A DNA stretch of 14,792 bases from Burkholderiales bacterium (GTDB taxonomy: Bacteria; Pseudomonadota; Gammaproteobacteria; Burkholderiales; Burkholderiaceae): the NCBI GenBank assembly GCA_947371645.1, contig CANBQJ010000081.1, forward strand, positions 1 to 14,792, written 5' to 3'. Positions 7,188 through 14,792 of the stretch are shown piece after piece (position 1 is the first letter of the stretch; every line of letters starts with the position of its first letter). Position numbers and translations under genes: made by a program. The notes under the pieces were generated by a model. The model was given only the letters and a program-made list of their open reading frames with translations. It was not told the origin of the DNA and ran no database searches.

Positions 7188-8465
7188 TCACGGCGTCCAG
7201 CCGTCGGTGAGCGTGGCCAGGAAGGCCAGCACGTCGTCGATCTCGCTGTCGCTGAGCGCGGGCACGCCACCGACGCCACGGTTGTAGGGCGCTTCGCTCA
7301 CATTGACGTTGCCGCGGTAGGCCTCGGGCAGGTCGTGGAAGCGGACCACATCGCCGTTGGCATCGACATCGGGCGTGACGCCATCGGCCAGCGTGTACCA
7401 CTTGTAGGCGTGGGTGTCGCGCTGCACGTAGAAGGTGACGGCATCGCGCAGGGTGTGGAAGCGCCCGTTGTGGAAGAAGGATTGCCGCGCGGCCACGTTG
7501 CGCAAGGAAGGCACCTTGAACAGCCCACACAGGGTGGCGCGCTGCGTGGCACTCAGTGCCTGCACGGCCGGAATGGCAGCAGCACACAGCCCCAGGTCGT
7601 TGTAGCTGCCGGGCACCGCCCAGTTGCGCGGCACGCCCAGCGCGTCGTACGAGAAATCGGTGAACAGGGGCAGGCTGCCGTCGCTGGCGCGCGCGCTGGG
7701 GTGGCAGGCGGCGCAGTTGCCTTTGGCCGGGCTGTTGAACAAGGCCAGTCCGCGTTGCTCTGCGGTGCTCAGGCTGGTGCGCCCTTGCAGGAAGGCGTCG
7801 TACTTGCTGCTGAAGGGCGCGAAGGCCGGGTCTTCTTTCTGGTAGGCCTGCAGGGCCAGGCCCACGCGGGTCATGGCAGCGTCGGGGTCGTTGAAGGCAT
7901 CGGCGCCGAACAGGGCCAGGAAGGCGGCGGCATAGGGCCGGGTGCGCAGGCGGCCAACCACCTCGGTGGCATCGGCGTTGGCCATCTCCACCGGGTTGGT
8001 GAAGGGGCCCAGCGCCTGGGCGGCCAGGCTGGCGGCGCGGCCGTCCCAGAAGAAGCCGCCGCTGGGGGCACCGTCGGCGTCCAGCTGGAAGCCCCGGTTG
8101 TAGGCCAGGTAGCGGATGGAGCCGGCCACGCGGCTGCCTTGCAGGCTCAGCGGCAGGCTGCGGCCGCCAAACTGGGCGGGCAAGGCGTTGGCCGGGGCGT
8201 GGGCGTGGTCGGCGTCGTGGCAACTGGCACACGACTGCGCCGTGGAAGCCGACAGGGCGGTGTCATGGAAGATCTGCTCGCCCAGGCTGGCCATGGCGCT
8301 CAACGACGCGGAACTGGCCGTCGCGCCGGACGTGTCCGAACCACCTGTGCCCCCACCGCAGGCCGTGAGGCACAAGGCCGCCAGGACCGCGCTCAGGACC
8401 ACCCACAGGGATGTGACGCGGGGCGCGCGCCAGGTTGGCCGGGAGGAGGAAGCAAAGCCAGACAT
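7188..8465 (-). CDS. Dihaem cytochrome c lipoprotein of the MauG/CcpA peroxidase family
   Basis: Family members are periplasmic dihaem c enzymes that reduce peroxide or oxidise protein substrates. The 425-residue product has a signal with a lipobox (LTAC, Cys36), then a Gly/Ser linker, so it is probably anchored to a membrane. Two haem c sites are present: CASCH at 79-83 and CAACH at 251-255. Between them lies RYLAYNRGF...GGFFWDGRAASL, and after them FKVPSLRNVAARQSFFHNG, both family hallmarks. Where classical cytochrome c peroxidases have a Met ligand, TLRDAVTFY (338-346) offers Tyr346, as in MauG; this alignment is by eye. ATG 8465 is chosen; a TTG at 8489 would lie in the Fur site, close to the transcription start. 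It is the first gene of the five-gene operon, 61 bases ahead of the porin. Confidence 0.92.
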   Translation of the reverse strand: MSGFASSSRPTWRAPRVTSLWVVLSAVLAALCLTACGGGTGGSDTSGATASSASLSAMASLGEQIFHDTALSASTAQSCASCHDADHAHAPANALPAQFGGRSLPLSLQGSRVAGSIRYLAYNRGFQLDADGAPSGGFFWDGRAASLAAQALGPFTNPVEMANADATEVVGRLRTRPYAAAFLALFGADAFNDPDAAMTRVGLALQAYQKEDPAFAPFSSKYDAFLQGRTSLSTAEQRGLALFNSPAKGNCAACHPSARASDGSLPLFTDFSYDALGVPRNWAVPGSYNDLGLCAAAIPAVQALSATQRATLCGLFKVPSLRNVAARQSFFHNGRFHTLRDAVTFYVQRDTHAYKWYTLADGVTPDVDANGDVVRFHDLPEAYRGNVNVSEAPYNRGVGGVPALSDSEIDDVLAFLATLTDGWTP

Positions 8466-8484
8466 CACAAACGCTTTTGCAAAT

Positions 8485-8503
8485 GACAATGATTCTCATT
8501 ATC
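8485..8503 (-). promoter_or_regulatory. Fur box upstream of the redox operon
   Basis: On the plus strand the site reads GACAATGATTCTCATTATC, which matches the classical 19-base Fur consensus GATAATGATAATCATTATC at 16 positions. It covers the -10 element of the operon promoter and the expected start site, the arrangement expected for repression by Fe2+-Fur. It lies 20 bases ahead of the first gene's ATG. The site is a near-palindrome in an otherwise GC-rich region, so chance is unlikely. Binding has not been shown. Confidence 0.88.
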
Positions 8504-8525
8504 TATGCTTTGCAAAGTTTGTCCA
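8498..8525 (-). promoter_or_regulatory. Sigma-70 promoter of the five-gene redox operon
   Basis: Reading the minus strand, TGGACA (8525-8520) and GATAAT (8503-8498) each match five of six consensus positions and are 16 bases apart. The expected transcription start, near 8491, leaves a leader of about 25 bases before the ATG at 8465. The -10 lies inside the Fur box. This is the best promoter in the window. Confidence 0.8.
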
Positions 8526-8560
8526 TGAACCCAGATCAAACCTGAGTGACGCAGGCGGGT

Positions 8561-8586
8561 GAAACGCCCCCGCGACCCGGGGGGGC
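8561..8586 (-). terminator. Possible terminator of the OYE-type gene
   Basis: GCCCCC (8566-8571) and GGGGGC (8581-8586) can form a 6-bp all-GC stem with a 9-base loop, 30 bases past the oxidoreductase stop. On the minus strand it is followed by GTTTC, a short and imperfect T-run. A modest terminator is likely, separating this gene from the Fur-controlled operon downstream. Confidence 0.45.
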
Positions 8587-8616
8587 AGACCCGCTCAAGC
8601 GGCGTTCAGGGCGCGC

Positions 8617-9909
<1,293 letters not shown>

Positions 9910-10220
9910 GGAGGGACCTTGGGTGCTCACGCTTGCGCGGCGATCGGGCATTGTGCCGCAGCGGCTTGCGTCGGGCTGGCGTCGCCCGAAGGCGCACCAC
10001 AGCGGTGAAACGCAGGGCTGCGCAGCCTCCGAAGGCCTGCCCAGGGGCACACAGCACGCATTTTCTTGACGTTCGAGGGCCACACGCCAGTGGAAACGCT
10101 GTTTTTCCCAGGGAAGTGCGATTACCATGTCACCGCTTGGCCCGTAGAGGACCACATGTGCTTGGATGCATGTGCCCACAGGCCGAACCAGACCCGACCA
10201 CGTCGATGGAGTGAATTCAC
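9910..10220. other. Intergenic region between divergent OYE and SWIB genes
   Basis: These 311 bases separate two divergent starts and should hold both promoters. A TTGACG at 10066-10071 could be a plus-strand -35, but no good -10 lies 16-18 bases downstream. I see no convincing promoter pair, operator or hairpin. Open frames extend through it on both strands, but they look like the GC-rich background. Confidence 0.5.
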
Positions 10221-10556
10221 ATGGCAACTGCGAAAAAAGCCCCGGCCAAGAAGGCCGCTCCCGCCAAGAAGGCTGCGGCTCCTGCCGCCAAGAAGGTCGC
10301 CGTCAAGCGCGCCCCGAATGCCGCCTTCCTCAAGCCGCTGACCCCCAGCCCCGTGCTGGCAGCGGTGATTGGCGCTGCGCCTCTGCCTCGGACCGAGGTG
10401 ACCAAGAAGGTGTGGGAATACATCAAGAAGCACAACCTGCAAGATGCCGCCAACAAGCGCAACATCAACGCAGACGACAAGCTCAAGCCCATCTTCAAGA
10501 AGCCGCAAGTGACGATGTTCGAACTGACCAAGTTGATCAGCGAACAACTGAGCTGA
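10221..10556 (+). CDS. SWIB/MDM2-domain protein with histone-like Lys/Ala tail
   Basis: The 111-residue product has two parts. Residues 1-31 are a low-complexity basic tail of AKK/APAKK repeats resembling the C-terminal tail of histone H1. Residues ~36-111 form a SWIB domain: FLKPLTPSPVLAAVIG, then LPRTEVTKKVWEYIKKHNLQ, KRNINADDKLKPIF and MFELTKLISEQL. SWIB domains are best known from eukaryotic chromatin remodellers and also occur as stand-alone proteins in Chlamydiae and many Proteobacteria. The basic tail suggests DNA or RNA binding and a nucleoid-associated role, but that is inference. ATG 10221 has GGAG (10208-10211) nine bases upstream. It is a single-gene unit closed by a strong terminator. 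Confidence 0.93.
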   Translation: MATAKKAPAKKAAPAKKAAAPAAKKVAVKRAPNAAFLKPLTPSPVLAAVIGAAPLPRTEVTKKVWEYIKKHNLQDAANKRNINADDKLKPIFKKPQVTMFELTKLISEQLS

Positions 10557-10604
10557 GGCCAGTCGCTTGTGGGCACCTCGCGTGCCTGCCAGCGCTGCTC
10601 AAGC

Positions 10605-10635
10605 AAGAAACCCGGCCTCGGCCGGGTTTCTTTTT
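10605..10635 (+). terminator. Strong intrinsic terminator after the SWIB gene
   Basis: GAAACCCGGCC (10607-10617) pairs perfectly with GGCCGGGTTTC (10620-10630) and is followed by TTTTT (10631-10635). The stem can extend by two A-T pairs into the T-run. The A-rich flank on the other side (AAGAAA) gives a partial T-run on the minus strand, so it may also stop the convergent enoyl-CoA hydratase transcript. Confidence 0.93.
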
Positions 10636-10677
10636 GGGCGCGCCACTTGTGGCGCGCGGCTCAAGCCTTCAGGGTGC

Positions 10678-11556
10678 TCACTCCCACCACGGGTAGAAGG
10701 CCGGCATCTCCGAGGTCTTGCTGGTGAACTGCGCGGGGCGCTTCTCCAGGAAGGCGGCCACCCCTTCCTTGCCATCGCCGATGCTGGTGTAGAACATGGC
10801 CAGCGAATCGACCTGGTGCGCGGCCATCGGGTGCGGCTGCGCCGAGTTGCGGTACATCATCTGGCGCGTGAGCGCGATGCCCACGGCCGAGCGTTCGGTG
10901 GCGATGCGCCGCGCGATCTTCATCGCCTCGTCCAGCAGCTGCTCTGGTGGCACCACGCACTTGACCAGGCCACCGCGCTGGGCTTCGTGGCCGTCGAAGA
11001 TGTCGGCCATGTAGGTCCATTCCAGGGCCTGCGAGATGCCCACGATGCGCGGCAGGAACCAGCTCGAGCAAGCTTCCGGCACGATGCCGATGCGGCCGAA
11101 CACGAAGCCGATGCGGGCTTTTTCTGACGCGATGCGGATGTCCATGGGCAAGGTCATGGTGGCGCCAATGCCCACGGCCGCGCCGTTGATGGCGCCGATC
11201 ACCGGCTTCTTGCAGTTGAAGATGGACAGCACCACGCGGCCACCGGTGTCGCGCACACCGTGGAAGATGGCGGGGTCGTCCAGGCGCGCGTGCATGTCGG
11301 CATTGCCGGGCTGCTGGGCCTCGTCCAGGCCAAAGACGTTGCCCGGCACGCTGAGGTCCATGCCGGCGCAGAAGGCCTTGCCGGCGCCGGTCACCACGAT
11401 GGCGCGCACGCTGTCGTCGTCGCTGGCGCGGGTGAAGGCGTCCACCAGCTCGTTGGCCATCTCGACCGTGAATGAATTCAGCTGCTCGGGGCGGTTGAGG
11501 GTGAGCAGCAGCACGCCATCGGCGTCCACCAACCAGGTCAGGGTGTTGTAGGTCAT
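10678..11556 (-). CDS. Enoyl-CoA hydratase/isomerase (crotonase) family protein
   Basis: Crotonases hydrate, isomerise or cleave acyl-CoA thioesters, stabilising the enolate in an oxyanion hole. The 292-residue product shows both hole segments: GKAFCAGMDLS at 59-69 and NGAAVGIGATMTLPMD at 124-139. The catalytic region reads FGRIGIVPEACSSWFLPRIVG (153-173). The only Glu here is E161, in the VPE motif; the position of the usual first Glu (FGxPE) is not acidic by my reading, so isomerase or another crotonase activity is at least as likely as hydration. The substrate is unknown. An insert around 70-105 lengthens it slightly over typical ~260-residue members. ATG 11556 lies 7 bases after the Nudix stop; a TTG at 11571 would overlap that gene. 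No Shine-Dalgarno is visible, so coupling to the upstream gene is likely. Confidence 0.9.
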   Translation of the reverse strand: MTYNTLTWLVDADGVLLLTLNRPEQLNSFTVEMANELVDAFTRASDDDSVRAIVVTGAGKAFCAGMDLSVPGNVFGLDEAQQPGNADMHARLDDPAIFHGVRDTGGRVVLSIFNCKKPVIGAINGAAVGIGATMTLPMDIRIASEKARIGFVFGRIGIVPEACSSWFLPRIVGISQALEWTYMADIFDGHEAQRGGLVKCVVPPEQLLDEAMKIARRIATERSAVGIALTRQMMYRNSAQPHPMAAHQVDSLAMFYTSIGDGKEGVAAFLEKRPAQFTSKTSEMPAFYPWWE

Positions 11557-11563
11557 GGGGTGA

Positions 11564-12055
11564 TCAGTCAAGTGGTGACGGTGGGTTGAAGTGGGTGAGG
11601 CCGGGGTGCCCGCGCTCTGCGGCCAGCCATTGCAGCACGGGGATGGTGCCGGGCAGGACCGGCCCCACCTCGACGGGCAAGGTTTGCCAGGCCATGTGCT
11701 GGCCCTCGCGCATCTCGAACTCGCCCGCCCATGCGTACACCTTGCAGAAGTGCAGGCGCACGCGGGCGTGGGGGTAGTCCATCAGCTCGACCTGCCAGGG
11801 GTGGGCTTCTTCGATGGTGATGCCCAGCTCTTCGTGCAGCTCGCGGCGCAGGGCCTGCTCCACGGTTTCGCCGGCTTCCAGCTTGCCCCCCGGGAACTCC
11901 CAGTAGCCGGCGTAGACCTTGCCATCGGGCCGCGAGGTCAGCAGGAAGCGCCCTTCCCTGCCCTGGGCATCGCGCTCGATGAGCACGCCCACGGCCACCT
12001 CCACGGGGGTGCGATCGGTGGCGTCCATGACGTGGTAAGACTTGCGCTCGGTCAT
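11564..12055 (-). CDS. Nudix hydrolase, MutT-like (8-oxo-dGTP diphosphatase type)
   Basis: MutT-type enzymes cleave oxidised dGTP to the monophosphate and so prevent A:T to C:G mutations. The 163-residue product contains a complete Nudix box at residues 57-79 (G-x5-E-x7-R-E-L-x-E-E-x-G-I), with GYWEFPGG just before it as in MutT. It is longer than E. coli MutT (129), with ~17 extra N-terminal residues and a Pro-rich tail. Substrate specificity cannot be settled by sequence, but the WEFPGGK context favours 8-oxo-dGTP. ATG 12055 has AAGGA (12066-12062) six bases upstream, which decides the start over an ATG at 12082 that overlaps the ATPase gene. It is 10 bases after the ATPase stop and 7 before the crotonase start, so the three form an operon. 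Confidence 0.92.
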   Translation of the reverse strand: MTERKSYHVMDATDRTPVEVAVGVLIERDAQGREGRFLLTSRPDGKVYAGYWEFPGGKLEAGETVEQALRRELHEELGITIEEAHPWQVELMDYPHARVRLHFCKVYAWAGEFEMREGQHMAWQTLPVEVGPVLPGTIPVLQWLAAERGHPGLTHFNPPSPLD

Positions 12056-12065
12056 GGCTGGTCCT

Positions 12066-12965
12066 TCATGGCTGGCCGTCATCGGCTTGCAGGCGGCCGG
12101 CGTGGTCGCGTGCAAACTGGGCCGCCACGCGGCCTGAGCGCGAGCCCCGCTCGATGGCCCAGACCAGGGCCTCGGGCCGCGCGGCCGCGATGGCCGCGCC
12201 GTCGCAACCCAGGTGCTGCAGCCACTGCGCCACGATGGCCAGGTACTCGTCCTGGCTGAAGGGGTAGAAGCTGATCCACAGGCCAAAGCGCTCCGACAGC
12301 GAGATCTTCTCTTCGACCACCTCACCGGGGTGCAGCTCGCCGTCGTCGCCGCGGGTGTAGCTCTTGTTGTCCGAGTGGTACTCGGGCAGCAGGTGGCGGC
12401 GGTTGGAGGTGGCCACGATGAGCACGTTGTCGCCGGCCGCCGAGATGGTGCCGTCCAGCATGGACTTGAGCGCCTTGTAGCCGGGCTCGCCTTCGTCGAA
12501 GCTGAGGTCGTCGCAGAAGACGATGAAGCGTTCGGGGCGTTCGCTGACCAGTTCGATGAGGTCGGGCAGGTCGATCAGGTCGGTCTTGTCGACCTCGATG
12601 AGGCGCAGGCCCTGATCGGCGTGGGCGTGCAGGCCGGCCTTGATCAGCGAGGACTTGCCCGTGCCGCGTGCGCCCGACAGCAGCACGTTGTTGGCGGTGC
12701 GACCGGCCACGAACTGGGCCAGGTTGCGCGCGAAGCGGCCCTTCTGGCTGTCCACCTCTTTGATGTCAGCGTAGGTGATGCGGGCCACGTGCCGGATGGG
12801 CTCCAGCACCGCGCCACCCCAGGGCGTGCCACCGTTGCGTTTGCGGTAGCGCCAGGCGATGGACGCGCCCCAGTCGGGCGCTTGCAGCGGGCGGGGCAGC
12901 AGGTGTTCGAGTTGGGCGACGAGGCGTTCGGCGCGCGCGAGCAGGGGTTCGTAAGGCTGGACCAT
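12066..12965 (-). CDS. DUF815-family AAA-type ATPase
   Basis: This is a conserved cytoplasmic P-loop ATPase family of unknown biological role. The 299-residue product has a Walker A motif GARGTGKS at 98-105, and a Walker B at 147-153 (FIVFCDD). Downstream are GTISAAGDNVLIVATSNRRHL (sensor-1-like, with the TSN) and a SERFGLWISFYPFSQDEYL segment typical of the family. A C-terminal SGRVAAQFARD stretch is where sensor 2 would lie. The N-terminal 60 residues are family-specific. It is the usual neighbour of a MutT-type Nudix gene in Burkholderiales (from general knowledge), and here lies 10 bases ahead of it. The start is ATG 12965. A TACACT at 12977-12972 on the minus strand could be a -10, but no good -35 accompanies it. 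Confidence 0.92.
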   Translation of the reverse strand: MVQPYEPLLARAERLVAQLEHLLPRPLQAPDWGASIAWRYRKRNGGTPWGGAVLEPIRHVARITYADIKEVDSQKGRFARNLAQFVAGRTANNVLLSGARGTGKSSLIKAGLHAHADQGLRLIEVDKTDLIDLPDLIELVSERPERFIVFCDDLSFDEGEPGYKALKSMLDGTISAAGDNVLIVATSNRRHLLPEYHSDNKSYTRGDDGELHPGEVVEEKISLSERFGLWISFYPFSQDEYLAIVAQWLQHLGCDGAAIAAARPEALVWAIERGSRSGRVAAQFARDHAGRLQADDGQP

Positions 12966-13017
12966 GGGCGCAGTGTAGACGGGCCGGCCAGGCCTTCGCG
13001 CACAGCCCCTTGGGCGC

Positions 13018-14370
13018 TCAGGGGGCCGTGCCCAGCACTTGCAAGCTCAGGCGCAGGCCGCGCTCGAAGGCGGCGTCGGCGTCGATGGTGGGCGCGCGGC
13101 TGGTGGCGTCCAGCGGGCCCATCAGCTCGCCAAAACGCTGACGCAAGGCGCTGATGGGGACGAGTCGGTCTGCCGCCTGGCCATGCCGCACTGCGCGCTG
13201 CGCCACGCCGATCAGGCGGCCACCCGCGTCCAGCACCGGGCCGCCACGAGGCGCCACTGCACCTTCGGCGGTTTCGGCGGTTTCGGCGGATGGGGCGCCA
13301 GCGCCTGCTGGCCAGTCCACACCCAAGGCGTCCCGACCCAGGAAGCCGGGGCGCATCAGCGGCCACGCTGGCTGACCCGGCAGGGCCGTCACCGCCCGAG
13401 GTGCAGCCCTCGCCGCGACCGGGTCCACCGCGTGATCGAAAGCGTACAGGGGCGATCCGGCGAAGGCATCGCGTGGTGTCGTGCGGGCGTCTGCCGGCAC
13501 GGGCAGGGGGCCGTCGGTGCGCAACAAGGCCAGGCCCAGGGCCTCGTCGCTGTCCTGCAATCGGGCGCTCACCGTCTGGCCCAGGCCATTGCGCAACCAC
13601 AGCCGGGGCGCACCGTCGCCCGACACCGTGCCGGGCTCGGCGGCGGCCGGGCAGGCCGACCGGGGCACGAGCGCATGAACGCCATCGGCCAGCAAGGTGG
13701 CCGTGGCCACAACGCGAACACCCTCCGGCACGGCCTGGCCCCAGGCGTAAGGGGCCAGCCTGCCGGGCGCTTGGCGCATGGGTGCGGTGCCGGGCACCCA
13801 CCCTTGCGCCCAGCTCTGGCGCACGGCCTGCACCAGCGGGTGCTGTGGCGCCACCGCCTCGGCCTGGCGCAAGGTGCGGTCGGCCATGCCGGCCTGAGCG
13901 CCCAGGTTCAGCAGCCAAGCGTAAAACACGCGGCCCTCCACCTCGTCAAGGTGCACGCCCGCTGTGTGGGCCGCAAAGGCCAGGGCATGGCGGTAGTCGC
14001 CCAGCTGCATCTGGGCACGCAAGATGCCCAGTTCGATGTCGGCTTCGTGGGCGCTCTGCGCGGCCTGCTCGAAGCCACGCAGGGCGGCAGCCGCCTCCCC
14101 CTGGGCCAGCGCGGCCTCGGCTTGCTGCAGCAGTGCCTGCCGGGTGGCGCGGGCTTCGGCGGACTCCGGTGGGCGGTCGTGAGGGTGGCCATGGCCCAGC
14201 GCTGGTGCGGGCTCAGCCCTGGGCGCGGAGGCCTGCGCAAGCGCCGCTTGGCCAAGGGCAAAAGCCTGCCCGGCACCGAGCAGGCTCAGGGTGCACAGAC
14301 AGGCCAGGCTTGCGTCTGCCAGGGCACGCAGGCCCCGGCGTGTGCCTCCTTGCGGCTCACCCATGCCCAT
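13018..14370 (-). CDS. Exported TPR protein fused to a degenerate trypsin-like protease domain
   Basis: The 450-residue product has a signal peptide (hydrophobic 21-38, ending AFA), a His/Pro-rich linker (59-70), and TPR-like helices from about 75 to 190. The remaining part (~205-410) has the outline of a trypsin/DegP-like fold: a GGPVLDAGGRLIGVA segment at 376-390 corresponds to the GNSGGP...G.viGi region of active proteases. The catalytic Ser is missing (APRGGP instead of GNSGGP). The usual HAV-type His segment reads VHALVPRSA, and the DLALL Asp is Gly (LGLALL, 278-283). The domain is thus probably inactive and may bind peptides or act as a scaffold; this is inference. ATG 14370 overlaps the upstream stop by one base (TGATG). 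A three-copy 9-base repeat encodes the AETAETAEG linker. Confidence 0.8.
   Translation of the reverse strand: MGMGEPQGGTRRGLRALADASLACLCTLSLLGAGQAFALGQAALAQASAPRAEPAPALGHGHPHDRPPESAEARATRQALLQQAEAALAQGEAAAALRGFEQAAQSAHEADIELGILRAQMQLGDYRHALAFAAHTAGVHLDEVEGRVFYAWLLNLGAQAGMADRTLRQAEAVAPQHPLVQAVRQSWAQGWVPGTAPMRQAPGRLAPYAWGQAVPEGVRVVATATLLADGVHALVPRSACPAAAEPGTVSGDGAPRLWLRNGLGQTVSARLQDSDEALGLALLRTDGPLPVPADARTTPRDAFAGSPLYAFDHAVDPVAARAAPRAVTALPGQPAWPLMRPGFLGRDALGVDWPAGAGAPSAETAETAEGAVAPRGGPVLDAGGRLIGVAQRAVRHGQAADRLVPISALRQRFGELMGPLDATSRAPTIDADAAFERGLRLSLQVLGTAP
13264..13290. repeat. Three tandem copies of a 9-base unit in the pseudo-protease gene
   Basis: TTCGGCGGT is repeated at 13264-13272, 13273-13281 and 13282-13290 (last base A). 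It encodes three Ala-Glu-Thr-like units in a linker of the protein. Because the unit is a multiple of three, copy-number change by slippage would alter linker length without shifting the frame. Confidence 0.85.
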
Positions 14371-14792
14371 CACGGCAGGCGGGTCACGCGTGGCTTGGCC
14401 AGCGCGGCGGCGGTGGGGTCGTAGGCGGGCAGCGGGCTCTTGAAGCCGGCCAGGTAGGCCGTGAGGGCATCGATGTCCTGGGCACCGCCCAACACATTGG
14501 TGCCGCCCAGGAACACGCCAAAGCCATCACCACCTGTGGCCATGAAGTTGTTGACCGTCACGCGGTAGGTCTTGGTCGGGTTCTGCACCACGCCAGCCAC
14601 CACGATGGGGTCGACAGGGCCGATGACCTGGTGAGGCACAACCGTCACGTCGGTGGGCGTGAAGCTCACGTCGGTGATGCGGGTGCCGCAGGTGCCGGTG
14701 GCCGACCAGCTGTACTTCAGGCCAGACGCCGTCTGCATGATGCGGTTGGCCGTGCCCTGGCCATTGCAGTTGGCGAACTGCTGCTCCAGCAC
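14370..14792 (-). CDS. C-terminal part of a 5'-nucleotidase-type bifunctional metallophosphatase (start outside window)
   Basis: These 140 residues are the end of a larger secreted protein; the frame is open to the window edge, so the Met at the edge may be internal. The sequence matches the 5'-nucleotidase C-terminal domain: LEQQF at the start, a SGLKYSW segment, and YRVTVNNFMATGGDGFGVF (consensus YrvatN.flA.GGDgy), which forms the substrate pocket in UshA-type enzymes. The catalytic metallophosphatase domain would lie upstream, beyond 14792. Two Cys (CNGQ and GTCGTR) could form a disulfide, as expected in a periplasmic protein. Its stop overlaps the ATG of the pseudo-protease gene, so the two are probably co-translated. 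Confidence 0.9.
   Translation of the reverse strand: MLEQQFANCNGQGTANRIMQTASGLKYSWSATGTCGTRITDVSFTPTDVTVVPHQVIGPVDPIVVAGVVQNPTKTYRVTVNNFMATGGDGFGVFLGGTNVLGGAQDIDALTAYLAGFKSPLPAYDPTAAALAKPRVTRLP

Noticed and set aside
7182..8486. 434-residue plus-strand frame opposite the dihaem lipoprotein gene
   Set aside because: The opposite strand encodes two CxxCH sites, a lipobox and family motifs; this frame is a Gly/Val/Gln-rich shadow.
10066..10094. TTGACG as a -35 element for the SWIB gene
   Set aside because: The sequence 17 bases downstream (AGTGGA) does not resemble a -10, so I do not call a promoter.
9910..10227. N-terminal extension of the OYE frame to 10227
   Set aside because: The extra ~106 residues are not part of the family, and the AAGG site plus ATG 9909 give a normal start.
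12990..13035. CCCC/GGGG inverted repeat at the end of the pseudo-protease gene as a terminator
   Set aside because: The stop codon lies in the loop and no T-run follows; it is probably GC-rich background.
13039..14424. 461-residue plus-strand frame opposite the TPR/pseudo-protease gene
   Set aside because: It has no signal peptide or recognisable domain and a typical shadow composition. The minus strand has signal peptide, TPR helices and start-stop overlap with its neighbour. I accept a small chance of error because the minus-strand protein is itself divergent.

Overview
The window looks like a piece of a betaproteobacterial chromosome, most likely order Burkholderiales. The DNA is very GC-rich. 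The SWIB protein with a histone-like Lys/Ala tail, the M48-TPR protease beside moaC, and the DUF815 ATPase next to a MutT-type Nudix gene fit that group. This placement is inference from gene content and composition. I saw no rRNA, tRNA, CRISPR array, insertion sequence or phage gene.

Layout. Positions 1-366 (+) carry the 3' end of a gene that I tentatively place in the Wzy/PglL polymerase-ligase family. It converges on moaC (-, molybdopterin synthesis), which is divergent from a secreted M48 metalloprotease with a TPR-like tail (+). Next comes a TerC-family membrane protein (+), preceded by a clear yybP-ykoY manganese riboswitch with its own promoter. A five-gene minus-strand unit follows (8465 down to 3918): a MauG/CcpA-type dihaem lipoprotein, a coiled-coil porin, a periplasmic FMN-binding protein, an ApbE flavin transferase, and a small His-rich four-helix membrane protein. 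A promoter overlapped by a 16/19 match to the Fur box lies just upstream of it. Then come an Old Yellow Enzyme-type oxidoreductase (-), the SWIB protein (+) with a strong terminator, and a minus-strand run of enoyl-CoA hydratase, Nudix hydrolase, DUF815 ATPase, a TPR plus degenerate-protease protein, and the 3' end of a 5'-nucleotidase-type esterase.

How they work together. The most interesting part is the Fur-box operon. Its parts could form an iron-starvation-induced cell-envelope redox pathway: ApbE attaches FMN to the periplasmic FMN-binding protein, the membrane protein may pass electrons through haem b, the dihaem lipoprotein may be another redox partner, and the porin would admit a substrate. 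That joint role is inference; the individual families and the Fur site are well supported. The TerC gene is a second metal-responsive unit, probably exporting Mn2+ when the riboswitch senses excess. Two metal-controlled units (iron and manganese) therefore lie tail to tail, 11 bases apart. The remaining genes are ordinary housekeeping or lipid-metabolism genes, except for the TPR/pseudo-protease, which lacks its catalytic residues.
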